From positions 382,576,215 through 382,640,214 of the forward strand of contig OY856186.1 of the NCBI GenBank assembly GCA_963693315.1: a DNA stretch of 64,000 bases, written 5' to 3'. The translations under genes were made by a program, and so were the position numbers. Origin of the DNA: Diogma glabrata. Taxonomy: Eukaryota; Arthropoda; Insecta; Diptera; Cylindrotomidae. The notes under the pieces are model-generated. The model did no database searches. It worked only from the letters and a program-made list of their open reading frames with translations, and was not told where the DNA came from. Below, in pieces: positions 10,501-20,246 of the stretch (its first letter is position 1; the number at the start of each line of letters is the position of its first letter).

Positions 10501-13413
10501 GTTCAATGTATTGGCCTATTTTTGATACTGTTTAGTGTTTCATAGTGTTCTAAAATGTTTTCTATGGATACTAAACATCTTTTACGTTTTATATATGGGT
10601 TGATCAGGCCATAGGTTTTCCAATTTATCAACTCGCTCTCTTTCTCTCTCTCTGGCGTTTACATCCCATGGAGGTATTTTGCCGTCTGTGCAATCAGCTT
10701 CCAATCATCTCGTTCCATGACCAGTTGACCCCAGTTTCGATGTCCTATATCGCGAAGTTCTTGGATGATGGCATCACGCCAGCATTGCCTAGGTCAACTA
10801 TATATTATCTAATTTTTCAACTTTATTAGCATTGTCTGATCACCGGAAATAAAAGGGCCGATATGTTCCCCGAAAAGGGAAAGCATGAATTAGGAATTGC
10901 CATTGTGTATGAAAAGAAGGATACCAGGGATGTACTTAGAATGTTTCAGCAAATGATCTGTCTAAATGGTAATGTAAATATGAGAACAAAAGTCAAGTGA
11001 AAGGCAAAGCTAGAGAGCTAGTGAGTATTCCTTTGAGAAAATCTTATTATAAGTCCCTCAAGGATAGTACTAGAATGATAAGAACGATTGCCAATTGGAA
11101 GGAATGCTTGTACAAACGTCATCTGAATGGAATAATTTGTGTGAAAGGATGTGTGGTGAAGGATATTGAGCATCTGATTCTGGTGTGCCTTAAGTACGAT
11201 TAAATCAGATCGCAATTGAATACCATCCCTCTTGAGTGAAAGACGATTGAATGAAATCTTAAAATTAGATAGAATTGGAATCAGAGATGTGTATGAGTTT
11301 GTTAGAATGAGTGGAATAGAACTGTAAAAGTTGACTGATGAGTTAAGAAGGAAAGGTTTGTCTAAATGAGCAAGTTTATTTAGGGAAAAACGAAAATCGT
11401 TATTTTTCTTTATATTATAGTAGATTCTTGTATGAGTTTGATGAAGTTTCCCGAAACGAGCGTGGTGAGTGGAGGGAATCATCCGAGTGAAGAATTGCCA
11501 TCATCCTATACGAATACAAGATGCTATTTTATCCACGACTGCAAAATATTTTGATAAATTTCCAGTTTGCCTGCTAAAGTTTGTATCACCATATTGAAAT
11601 ACATCCATCAAAGATAGCATAAAAAACAAAACAAGTTTTTTTATTTTATATTTTAAATATGTATTGTTCTTGTTTTAACCTGTTTATATTACTATACCAA
11701 CAAATGAAGTTTTTTATTTGTTAGGGGAATATTTAATAAACTATAGAACTGTTGAAGAATTTATTTATAATACTAGTTGTGGAATGAATGAATACAATTA
11801 CAATGGAAGACATAGGCATGGAAAGCATATATTCTTTAGTAGTCGTGGTTAAAATATTTTACATAGTCAGTTTTTTATTATTTGTTCCTTTGTTCCATTT
11901 TATTGTTATTATCTTGAGATTTGCTTTTTATTTATTTGATTTATTTATGTTTTTCTTTTATATCTGTATTTGATGGGCGATATGGCTCCATTGAAGGGAC
12001 TAAGCTAATAAATTTCTATTGATAGTTGTTAATATTTTGCTTAAAACACTTTCACATATATGGGATTCGAGCCCGGTTTCTCCGAGTTCGAAGTCCAGCG
12101 TGCTACCTCTATTCCATTCCACATATAATATAATTTACCATATCTAAAAAATAATGAATAAAAATATTAATATAAATAAAATATAAATTTTTGAATAGTT
12201 AAAAACGGAGCGGTTGTATGTATTATGTTATGTTTCATGAAACGAAGGGAATTAAGCGGATAAAAAATAAAAGGCACAGAGCGGATTTGTTTCGTTTGGG
12301 AATTTAGCAATAAAATTTCAATTTGAGCCAACTAGATCAAAACTAAATTTGAAATTAAAATTCGAATATATGTACATATTTGCTTACATTTATTTTCAAA
12401 TTCTTTAAATTATTTTTCCACCTTAGTATGTAATTTCAACCTCAATTGATTTATTTCCAGATTAATTGATACAGACTTAGCAGAGGATCAATTTATCAAC
12501 TGTACAATTCAAAATACCACGAATATACGTTTAGCAGTTTCTTGTGATCGTGATTTTGAGTTTAATATATATTTGGAGAAAATATGGCAGTCAAATTTGG
12601 GCGGATTAATTCCATCACTTTTTGGGTTTTTATTAATCAGTGAAACTGTGCATAATTTTGGACGGGCTAGAGTTGCATGTAAGTTTTTTGTACTATGATA
12701 ATATTATTATTCTATTGAGTCAATACGATTCTTTGTATGATTTGGTTATGTCAAGAAATTTAGTAATTATATCTATAGTTTATTGATTTTTACGCATTTA
12801 CTTATGATTTATAAACTACTAACAAAGTTCGTTTTGATGTGTTAAGGGTAGCTAAACTTTGGTTAACAATAAATTTGCAAGACTTACAGCACAGATAAAT
12901 ATGATTAGAGTCACTTTACTTTTGAAAGTTGTTTCGTCTATAATTGTCGGCCTCCCTACGGTCGGCCGCCAAACTATAGATTCAACACAAAAAATACTAT
13001 GTCAATTAAATATTAGTTCAATATTAGTTGAAGTTAATCTAGTTATGAAAAAACTAAATATTAAATTTCTTTCAGGTTTATGTATATCGCTGTCTTCAAT
13101 TTTTTGTGGTGCATGTGGATTTTTATACGATGATACTGAAATCATTTGGACAGCTGGTATAGGACAAGGTTTAATGCTATCTGCTTTAATAGCCCTAACA
13201 ATACTCGTATGTGAAATATATCCAACACCAATACGATGCACAGCATTAGGCGTATTTGTCTGTTGTGGACATTTGGGTGCGTTAATTGGTGCTCCTTTAT
13301 ATTCAATACTTCCATTTTCAACACCTAAATTTGCAGCACTTATAGCATTGGGTGGTATGGTTATACCAATGCTATTTTCAGGAGGCTTAAAAGATTCATG
13401 TTCAATTCTATAA
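1282..13413 (+). CDS. SV2-like synaptic vesicle glycoprotein 2 / MFS transporter, 3' half
   Basis: The gene is assembled from four exons, 1282-1546, 1605-2225, 12461-12678 and 13076-13413, about 479 residues in the window. Every junction has GT/AG ends and keeps frame (phases 2, 2, 1). The 5' exons lie left of the window. The SV2 family are 12-TM major facilitator proteins of vesicles with a large luminal loop between TM7 and TM8. Visible hallmarks are an MFS loop with TERRGR, the LPESPRYLL motif after TM6, a long cytoplasmic loop, TM7, and a luminal loop with degenerate pentapeptide-type repeats (KCHFHNCTF, FFDCIFMDSEF). The last four TMs and the stop at 13411 follow. The start codon is absent, so the N-terminus cannot be described. 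Assignment to the family is firm. Whether this is a vesicle SV2 orthologue or one of the many insect SV2-like paralogues is open. Confidence 0.88.
1605..2225 (+). CDS. SV2-like exon (TM6, PESPR loop, TM7, start of luminal domain)
   Basis: It is preceded by a 58-bp intron (1547-1604) ending in ATTTTTCAG. It begins by completing the Arg codon and continues YLLYCTLPTIFAILGLF (TM6), LPESPRYLL, a charged loop with GARHRIPQP, then TM7 (LTMIVIWTVTMF). After that come about 65 residues of luminal domain with repeating Phe/Cys-centred pentapeptide-like units and two Asn-X-Ser/Thr glycosylation sequons (NNKT, NHS). The donor is TTAG|GTAAG. Confidence 0.88.
2226..4727. other. SV2-like large intron, first part, no gene seen
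   Basis: This is the start of the 10,235-bp intron 2226-12460. I see no coding potential. Segments around 3240-3400 and 3520-3620 resemble each other (GCATAGTTC/GCACAGTTC, then GGCC and GAATTGCTA motifs about 280 bp apart), suggesting an old, diverged tandem or dispersed repeat. Confidence 0.5.
4728..7068. mobile_element. Dispersed element bounded by AGGGTTCCG ... CGGAACCCT and filled with a tandem array
   Basis: The left end is AGGGTTCCGTTTTTTATACG and the right part has ACGGAACCCTTGGCGAGCG, then CGCACTTGTCCGACTGTTTT. From memory these resemble the ends of a repeat common in moths and other insects that starts AGGGTTCCG and ends near CGGAACCCT with a CGCACTTG tail. The left end also shares an ATCTCGTGAACCATTAATCC-like stretch with it. 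Between the ends lie seven units of a ~283-bp tandem repeat. There is no ORF of note. The element sits in an SV2-like intron. Exact termini and target duplication are not resolved. Confidence 0.55.
4958..6780. repeat. Tandem repeat, about 283-bp unit, seven copies
   Basis: The anchor GTGGGGTGTCATTTGAAAGA occurs at 5248, 5529, 5812, 6093, 6335 and 6620, and a diverged form (GTAGGGTATCATATGAAAGG) at 4958. Spacings are 290, 281, 283, 281, 242 and 285 bp; the short one is a ~40-bp deletion. Units also share a C-run followed by TTTCGACACTGAT, ACAGGAAGTTTG, and ATTATAGCGAACTCTCAAAT. The short ORFs here are only repeat translations. A lone unit occurs at 39225-39320. Confidence 0.9.
7341..8320. mobile_element. 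A+T-rich minisatellite element, copy 1 (truncated)
   Basis: Positions 7341-7870 are a degenerate array of ~45-57-bp units of the type TTTTTCAAAATTCTAAAAAT, ATTGCAAAAATTATAACAAA. They are followed by the family's conserved 3' region: TTGACACACTTGACAA, TCCCGACCATCAAGATTTCT, CCATTGAGTATACC, TAGATTTCG, and a GACAGACAGAC-like stretch. The 5' sequence and the 3' hairpin seen in other copies are missing. Confidence 0.75.
8490..10190. mobile_element. A+T-rich minisatellite element, copy 2, interrupted by a MITE
   Basis: It begins with TATGGAGGGGCTGAAATCTC (8491), has lost the first part of the 5' region, then carries the minisatellite (8560-8960) and the 3' region. A MITE (9108-9624) interrupts the 3' region. 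The copy ends with the hairpin ACTTTGGTTTT-TTC-AAAACCGAAGT at 10166-10190. Confidence 0.75.
9108..9624. mobile_element. Near-palindromic MITE, TAGTCCCTGGGCCGGCGC termini
   Basis: The termini TAGTCCCTGGGCCGGCGC and GGCGCCGGCCCAGGGACTA are inverted repeats. Most of the 517 bp folds back on itself (GTCCGACCAAAATTTGTCTG against CAGACACATTTTGGTCGGGC; CGGCAAGCTCCG against CGGAGCTTGCCG). It is flanked by ATA on both sides. The related copy at 37325-37375 has CCCATAATTCTCAATAAT where this one has ATA-element-ATA, giving an empty site that confirms a 3-bp ATA duplication. The 3-bp duplication is compatible with PIF/Harbinger, but the superfamily is not certain. Confidence 0.85.
10258..10444. mobile_element. 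Short MITE with TAA target duplication
   Basis: This 187-bp sequence starts GACTGCGTTCCAAATTGATT and ends with the inverted counterpart (AATTGGAACCGAGTC). The inner halves also pair (TTGTACTAAA / TTTAGTACAT). Flanking TAA at 10255-10257 and 10445-10447 fits a 3-bp TWA target, typical of PIF/Harbinger. It is non-coding. Confidence 0.75.
10659..10793 (-). pseudogene. LINE ORF2 C-terminal fragment
   Basis: The minus strand reads about 44 codons open to a stop, with CWRDAIIQELRDIGHRNWGQ and then LVMERDDWKLIAQT. The W-R-D-x-I...ERD-x-W pattern is the C-terminal tail of many insect non-LTR retrotransposon polyproteins. Nothing upstream of it survives, so it is a truncated relic in the SV2-like intron. 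Confidence 0.6.
10890..11370 (+). pseudogene. Decayed reverse-transcriptase-like C-terminal relic
   Basis: The plus strand shows a broken reading (68-aa open segment at 10997-11203). It contains a region reminiscent of the cysteine/histidine tail of non-LTR elements (GIICVKGCVV...DIEHLILVCLKY), followed by frames with several stops. A short A+T-rich sequence with TGGCTCC...GGGACTAAGC at 11970-12000 could be its 3' end. The similarity is weak. Confidence 0.3.
11371..12057. other. SV2-like intron, no feature seen
   Basis: A+T-rich sequence. The 61-aa ORF at 11788-11973 is hydrophobic low-complexity translation and I do not regard it as a gene. Confidence 0.4.
12058..12110 (-). repeat. tRNA-like (SINE or tRNA pseudogene) fragment
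   Basis: The minus strand reads AGGTAGCACGCTGGACTTCG, then AACTCGGAGAAACC and GGGCTCGAATCCC. The last is a good pol III B-box/T-arm. The preceding CTGGACTTCGAA resembles a tRNA-Arg(TCG)-like anticodon arm. The acceptor stem and a full D arm do not form, so it is not a functional tRNA. It is either a tRNA-derived SINE head or a tRNA relic. Confidence 0.6.
12461..12678 (+). CDS. SV2-like exon (end of luminal domain, TM8)
   Basis: The acceptor is TTTATTTCCAG at 12460. The exon completes the Arg codon and gives LIDTDLAEDQFINCTIQNTT, the end of the luminal domain with two sequons (NCT, NTT). TM8 (LGGLIPSLFGFLLISE) follows, then a FGRARVA loop equivalent to the family's GR-x-R motif. The donor is GCAT|GTAAGT. 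The 10.2-kb intron before it cuts the luminal domain in two. Confidence 0.88.
12679..13075. other. SV2-like intron with a hairpin repeat
   Basis: This 397-bp intron contains, at about 12937-12995, CGTCTATAATTGTCGG, a GGCC/CTACGG centre, and CCAAACTATAGATTCAACAC, which forms a stem-loop. A related hairpin is at 56976-57040. The 184-aa ORF starting at 12859 only reads through this intron into the last exon. Confidence 0.6.
13076..13413 (+). CDS. SV2-like last exon (TM9-TM12 and stop)
   Basis: The acceptor is AATTTCTTTCAG at 13075. It completes a Cys codon, then gives TM9 (LCISLSSIFCGACGFLY), TM10 (GQGLMLSALIALTILV), the CEIYPTPIRCTALG loop typical of MFS TM10-11, TM11 and TM12, and a short tail (GGLKDSCSIL) before TAA at 13411. 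Confidence 0.9.
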
Positions 13414-15686
13414 AGAAATTCTATGAAACAAACATGAATAGCGTTTTGTTTTTAATTTTACAAATTAAACGTATTTCAACTTACAAAGTTGATTCATGTT
13501 TTTTTAAAGTAATTTTAACCTTAACATACATTTTTTCAAAACGTAAAAACTTTTAAAATTAACATGCACATGCTTGTTGATCAATTTAAGAAATTAAGTA
13601 ATTAATTAAAATTTGCTAAACAAATTTAGAAATATAAATCAACTAATGTAAAAAATTGAACTGTGTGTAGAAGAACTCAATGAAAACAGTATGTGTAAAA
13701 TTTTAAAGTTATGTAATGGTAGGAAAATAATATCGTGTTTCGATTGAACTAGCTAATGCAAATTATATGTCGATTATTGTTGAAGTTGGCAAATATTGTA
13801 GATCTATTTTACTATTGTCGTTAATGATACTAAAACTCATGAGTTAAACATATCTTTATTATTATCAACAAGCCAATATACTAAGACTCTGTAGCAAGCT
13901 AGTGCTTGTTTGTTAGTTAATCCGAAGCTAATTTATTTTCTTAATGCTGGCGCCATGGGTAATATCGTTTCAAAGTTTTTAAATACAATCTGAACACCAT
14001 AAAATAAGATGGTAAAACAATTTAATAAGGTTATGTTCAAATATAATTTGTCTGAAAGAGTAAAATGTTTACAACCAAAACTGTTAATTTTTTAAATGGG
14101 CGGAGTCTTAATAATAAAATTCCAATGTAATATAATGAGGAATCACTCTGCTTTGGCCGCAATAATTTCGGACTACACCATGCTAATGTTTAAAACTTAT
14201 GTATAACAATTTATTACATAGATTTGTATGTTATCATGATCATCATGAAACCGATATTCTTTTTCTAACACATAGCTTCAAACTATTATAAGTAAAATTA
14301 TCAAAGATATTGTATTTAAGTTATTTAGTGTTATTGTCAATCAAACCAAGTCCATCCCAAAATTTCTGTATTTTAAAAGGGTTAATAGACTTATAAGAGA
14401 AAAGAATGTGTAACGGCTTTATTTCGATGAATGAACAAATATATGCTCAAACAAAAAAAGAAGTTCTAAGTAGATCTCCTTTATACTTTAAACAACGAAT
14501 TTTTTTAATGATAACTTTTATTAATTTTTTTTTTCAATAAATTTTTTTCAAAAAAGAAAAGCTTTCGACAGTAAGAAAAATATATTTCAAAAAATTCTCT
14601 CTTGCTTTAATTTTAGAATTATAACAAATGATTATACTTATTTACTTGATTGGATTGAGTTATGCGATGGATTAAATAAAACTAGACTGATTTATGTTCC
14701 TTTAATTTAATATCGCTAAACTATAATGTGCTACAGCTGATCATATCTAAATACTACCATCATATCATGAATAAGATAATCTTTAAATATTTAAAGTAAA
14801 AATAAGTTATAAGTATATAGAAAAAAGTTATTCTAGTTATTTTCATTAATAATTTTTTTTAAAATGAATAATATATTACGCCTAGGATAGATATTAGAAT
14901 TCTAGCTGGAGTTGATGATTCAAATGAGATTTATGTCAAGAATAACAATTTTAATTTCTATAAAATAAAAATTGTTTTGTGAAGATCAATTGGAGTTTTT
15001 TTTTGGTTAATATTTTTAAATAACAAATGTGGTCTCGGCAGCTTCCCATGAACGGATTGCTCTCTAATATTCTTGAACCAAACTACCTAAACTGACTAAA
15101 ATACTTGACCAACTACTATAAAATATATGCAAATTTTAAATGTATTTTTTGACCAATTTACATCAACTTTACAATTTCTACATTAACAGAAAAAACAAAA
15201 CAGTAAACAATATTCCTATATCTAAACTATTCTTCCAATAGCTTCAGAAACGCCAACGGTAGATTGGAGACATTATAATAGTATAAGTATAACACAGCGT
15301 CTAAAATAATACACAATATTTCTATTAAATAGCACATAAAATTTTATTCACAATTAAAAATAGCTTTACTTCTATCTACACGGTTTGATGTTCACGATAT
15401 GTGGTTTCGTTTACAATTAATCCACTTAACATAATTGCTTTCCACTTACACTGTTTACACTATCGCATTCTAATTTATAATACTTCTCATTTTGCAAAAA
15501 GAATTCCTTAAAAAATAAATACAATTCTGCTTAATTTCTCGATAATTAATTCGAGGTAAATCCAAAATGTATACAGATTCGAAAAATCTTAAATAATCGA
15601 CGTCCTTATTTTGCATGTTTTTTATTTAATGTTTTAGTTTTGAACTTTTTCTTGGATACAATGTGACGTTGATTTTAGTTTTAAAA
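13414..15686. other. 3' flank of the SV2-like gene, intergenic
   Basis: The 3' UTR of the SV2-like gene must begin here. I cannot choose a polyadenylation site among several A+T-rich candidates. The rest is A+T-rich, with no coding potential or clear repeat structure. Confidence 0.5.
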
Positions 15687-16585
15687 CTATGGAGGGTCTG
15701 AAATCTCAAGCTTTGAGATATCAAGACATCGGTCTGGGTTAAGGATTTTGATATAGTTTTCGGCATAAAACTTTTATGAGGACATTGTTTTTAGTTTCAG
15801 ACTGCGATGTATATCAAACATAAAACTCTTTGTTAAACTACATGTATTTTTTATCTCTGTTTAGAAATTTATTACAAAACTAACACGAAACATGAATACG
15901 TTGTCGGAAAATTATAACATATCATAAATTAACAAAATTTAGTGAAAAGATGATACACTCAGCAAACTACTCAAAAACCTCTCCATTTAGCGTTTCGCTA
16001 AAATATTCCAAAATCAAAAATTCATATTTCTTTCAAAATTCCAAAAATATTATAAAAGTTAAATAAAATCAAAAATTTAAACTTTTTTCAAAATTCTAAA
16101 CATATTTTAAAAAATTATTACAAAATCAAAGATTAAAACTTTTTTCAAAAATTCTAAAATTATTGCAAAAATTATAACAAAATCAACAATTGAAGCTTTC
16201 CCAAAAATTCTTAAAATATTGTAAAAATTATAACAAAAATACAAAATTTTTTCGAATTTCCAAAAATTATACCAAAATCAAAAATTCAAATTTTTTCAAC
16301 ATTCTAAAAATATTCCGAAAATTCTTACAAAATCAAAATCAAAAATTGAAATTTTTTTTCAAAATTCCAAAAATACTGCAAAGATTCAAAATTCACAAAT
16401 TTCAACTTTTTCCAAAATTCCAAAAATTAAAACAAATTCAAAAATTTCCATGTCCAATTTCAAGTTCATTTACATTTCATGTCATACAAATAATTAATTT
16501 TATATTTTTCCAAAAAATTGGATAAAAAATAAATAAAAATTCTTTTGACACACTTGACAATATTTTTTCGACAAACTTATAATTT
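15687..16585. mobile_element. A+T-rich minisatellite element, copy 3 (5' portion)
   Basis: It begins TATGGAGGGTCTGAAATCTC with the palindrome ATCTCAAGCTTTGAGAT, then the motif ACATCGGTCTGGGTTAAGG, the conserved 5' region (TATCTCTGTTTAGAAATTTA), the minisatellite (16010-16440) and TTGACACACTTGACAA. It stops abruptly at the Penelope-like fragment, so the 3' end is lost. The 111-aa ORF at 16190-16525 is repeat translation. Confidence 0.75.
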
Positions 16586-16586
16586 T

Positions 16587-16935
16587 AACAAAGAACTGAA
16601 TACAATTTTGACTATATCAAACACCAATGGTTTCAATCCTGATTTGGTTTCTAAAATTCTATACAAGAAGCTTAAACGTTTTGCTTATATCCAAATTTAT
16701 CCAGTTTCACCACCTGTTCTAAAACACTATTGTAGAAACCTTATTACTAAACATACAAATTTAAATTGTTGTTTAAGTACCAATTGTCCTGTGATGATTG
16801 TAATGCAATCTATATCGTACAAACCGGTCAAAATTTTTCTGAACGTTCATCAGATCATTTTCGAGCCTGAAGATTAGGACATTCTAATTCCACATTTGCT
16901 AATCATTTGATATCGGAAAACCATAATTTTACTTT
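16587..16935 (+). pseudogene. Penelope-like retroelement fragment with GIY-YIG endonuclease
   Basis: The first part reads NKELNTILTISNTNGFNPDL, like the helical segment after the Penelope RT. After a frame change near 16780 the sequence reads CDDCNAIYIVQTGQNFSERS, then a stop, then NSTFANHLISENHNFTF. The CxxC, the IYIVQTG core (the GIY-YIG equivalent) and the NHLxxENH motif match the C-terminal endonuclease of Penelope-like elements. Frameshift and stop show it is dead. It abuts the truncated minisatellite element, and no RT domain is seen upstream. Confidence 0.75.
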
Positions 16936-16954
16936 TAGTAATAAATTTTATTTT

Positions 16955-17265
16955 ATTTAGCGTATGGTTTTTTGTGACACATTAAAAATAAAAATAAAAC
17001 TTAAAATAGGTAGATTTTTCTATTAAATCTACCTAAAAATACATGAATACACATTAAATGAGCTTACAATCGATTTGCGCGTCTTTTAGTTAAAAATTAA
17101 AAAGTAAAATATTTGAACATAGGGCAGTATATTTGAACATTAGATGTTTACATCGAGTGAGTCTATCCATGCTACTGCATCGGGAGCTGCCAAATGGATG
17201 TCTGAGATGTCGCCATTGTATCGTAGAATTGAACACACAGTTGCAATGTGTTTTATGGTTTGTTG
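16955..17265 (-). mobile_element. LINE 3' end (same family as 30075-30590), minus strand
   Basis: The minus strand codes QQTIKHIATVCSI...LAAPDAVAWIDSLDVNI and a stop at 17140-17142. A ~170-bp 3' UTR follows, with a TAGGTAGATTT hairpin, GTGTCACAAAAAACCATACG and CTAAATAAA. It is nearly the same as the plus-strand copy at 30075-30590, showing two 5'-truncated insertions of one LINE family. Confidence 0.75.
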
Positions 17266-17547
17266 TTAGTAATAAATATTATTTTTTTTACTAATAAATA
17301 ATAATAGTGATCTAAAAATTCTTCAATTTAAAAACAAAGGTTTAAGAATTAAATTAGAAAAGCTCGATTTTATAATCAAAATATATTGAACGCCCAAACT
17401 GATATTTTTTTTATTAATTAGTTAGAGTTTAGACATGTTTAGGATACTAAATATGAAATATTCATTATTCAGAATCTTTGAATATCCGAAGATACCATGA
17501 CAATTATAAAGGAAGGAGATGAGGAAAATGGAAGGGATGCGGATACA
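17266..17547. other. Flank and likely 3' UTR of LINE copy A
   Basis: No coding potential. The part next to 17548 is probably the 3' untranslated end of the minus-strand LINE, but its terminus cannot be placed. Confidence 0.35.
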
Positions 17548-18851
17548 GGGATAACTATACTAACTGTTTTAAATGACGATGGACATTTTCTTTAAATGCC
17601 TGAGGAGAAAATTCATCAAGAAATACAGAGGAGGGTATTGAGTTCTACAATTTGGCCGCTCTATTAAAATAGTCGTTCTGGAAGGACACAGTTCTACAAC
17701 GAGGTATTTGTACAACAAATGGATGGGATAACTCGGCAGCTCTTGTTTGTCTATTGTACTGCGCACACAATGAAAGAGTATTTTGAATTTCCTTAGAGGA
17801 GAATTCGCTAAAGTTATATTTATAGTAGATTGACAATTCAGCCACATTTCTTCTGTGCTAGAGTGAATCAAGCTGGTCTATTAGTTCGGCATTACCAATC
17901 AACCGTACACTCAAAAAAATTTTACCATTGAAATTTACAAAATTGTTCTGTAAAAGTGCTAACAAAATGTTTTTGTGAATTTACCAAAAAATTTTAAACT
18001 TTACATAAAATTTTGTATAGTTTATTTGACTTTTTGAAATCTGAAAAAACATTTTTAAACTTACCAATTGTTTTTGTGACTTGGATTAAAAAAGTACAAA
18101 ATCATAAATATTTCTAAATACAATTATTTTTCATTATTTTAACAAAAATATTGTTAAGGTTATATTGATTTTTTTTCAATTTCAAATCATATATCATGTA
18201 TCCGTGATAAAATAAAAATTAATTGTACAAAATTTTGGAAAATTTTGTGAACAGAAAAATGACATGCTACAATTTTTTTTGTAAAACTTAATACGAATAT
18301 TGCAGATTTTTTTTTAAACTTTACAAAGGGAGTTATGCATTTTAAAAAACAAACAACTTTTTTACAAAAAATACTTTCTATATTACAAATGTTTGATAAA
18401 ATTTCATAACTGAAGTTATAACCAAAATTGATATTAAACAGTTTCAGTTTCAATTTGTTTGTCTAAGTAAAAATTTATAGAATTTTTTTAAGATTGTGAT
18501 AATTTAGTGCTTCATTCATGACAAATAGTTGTAGTGATACATGATAGATTTAGCAGACATATTTGGAATATATCAGGTAAGAAATTTTACATATTTCGAA
18601 TTTCAATATTAATATACCGTTTACCGAGTGAGTAGACATTGCAATTGACTCCTAGAAATAATGGCCGAAATAAATTTGATTATAGGGGAGATCTGTAGTT
18701 TTCGAACTGCATATAAATAAATAGAATGATCAGATCTATTAAATATTTCAAAATCCACTCAAAGCTCACAAACAATCCCATATACAAGCTTCAATAGGTT
18801 TTTGTTGTAATTGTTCTTAAAAAAATATTCTAATAATAGTTTTTCTTCCAG

Positions 18852-19425
18852 ACATCGAAGAAGAATATAACATATGTTCTGAAAGCATGGAAGCAATAAA
18901 ACTAGATAATTGTTAATGAACAGAATTACAGCAGCATTGGGAAAAAATTTCTGTTACCAGGCGAAAATTCGACGAAATTTTCCTCGACGAAAGATATTTT
19001 TCTAAATTGGCCACAATACAAGAAACCTTTGGGTTAAAAATTGGTAAATATAAAAATGCAGCATGTAAGTTTAATTAAACAGTTGACCGAAATTTTGTTC
19101 ACAGATCGGAATAGATTTTAAATCTCAAACTAAAGTTGAAAGCATAGAAATAAGGAGTCCTTAATTTTTAGAAAAAATTACACCCTTGATGAAGGAAAAA
19201 ATGAGACCAGGGAGTGACCGAGGAATCTTTGCAGTACTACAACAAAAGGAGAATTTCAATGAAAGTAAAGAATTTGTTTATTTCTATCTATCTATATATA
19301 TAATAAAGATGTATATTTTTATCGATATTTTACAGATGGACAATCTGCAATTTTATTATATCTTATCCACCACATTTTAGTTCCTACATCACATGAAGCA
19401 AGGAAGAAAATGGCAAAAAACTTAT
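18852..19425 (+). pseudogene. Gene-like relic with exon/intron signals inside the TA-flanked element
   Basis: Coding-like blocks are separated by splice-like signals. The first is a block after TTTTTCTTCCAG. The second contains ELQQHWEKISVTRRKFDEIF and ATIQETFGLKIG, ending GCAT|GTAAGT. The third comes after TTTGTTCACAG and contains IGIDFKSQTK and MRPGSDRGIFAVLQQ. The last, after ATATTTTACAG, reads DGQSAILLYLIHHILVPTSH. Stops break the frames. It reminds me of a family of TE-associated insect proteins of unknown function (HWEK...IDF...ILxxxLxPT), but I cannot name it. Confidence 0.4.
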
Positions 19426-19582
19426 ATAAGATTTAGTGTTCATCTTTAGTGAGCATCTAAAGATGCTCAAAAAAACTGAATATTTATAGCATAATTTAAA
19501 TAATAACATAACACGAAATAAAAATATGACAAATATTAGCAAAATATTATGTTTTATTTATTAACGAAGTCCGGCCATATAG

Positions 19583-19853
<271 letters not shown>

Positions 19854-20246
19854 TATAAAATCTATAAATATATTCATTAAATCTACAAATGTTTTTTGTT
19901 GATACTATAAAAGGATTTGTTCTTTTTCTAAAACTTTTGTGCAAAACACTTAAATTCCACAATATCTCTGATAAACTAATATTTTTAGTTTTGAGGATTT
20001 CACAAAAATTTATCAATCTAAGAAATGTTGTGGATATTTTCATAATTCAATTTATAAACCTTACTATCTTTTGCTGGATGTTAGTAAAAGAATTTGTAGT
20101 GTTTACAAATAATTTTTTTCATATTAACAATAATTATTGTAAAAATGTAAATATTACAAACATTTTTGTGAGTTGTATATTTATAAAAAAATTGTAAAAT
20201 TTATGTAGAATTTTATTAGTTCCACTTAGTTTTTTTTTTGAGTGTA

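Noticed and set aside
12058..12110. Functional tRNA gene
   Set aside because: No acceptor stem or complete D arm can be formed.
12859..13413. 184-aa ORF starting upstream of the last SV2-like exon
   Set aside because: Its first 70 codons lie in the intron and contain a hairpin repeat. The splice at 13075/13076 fits the family better.
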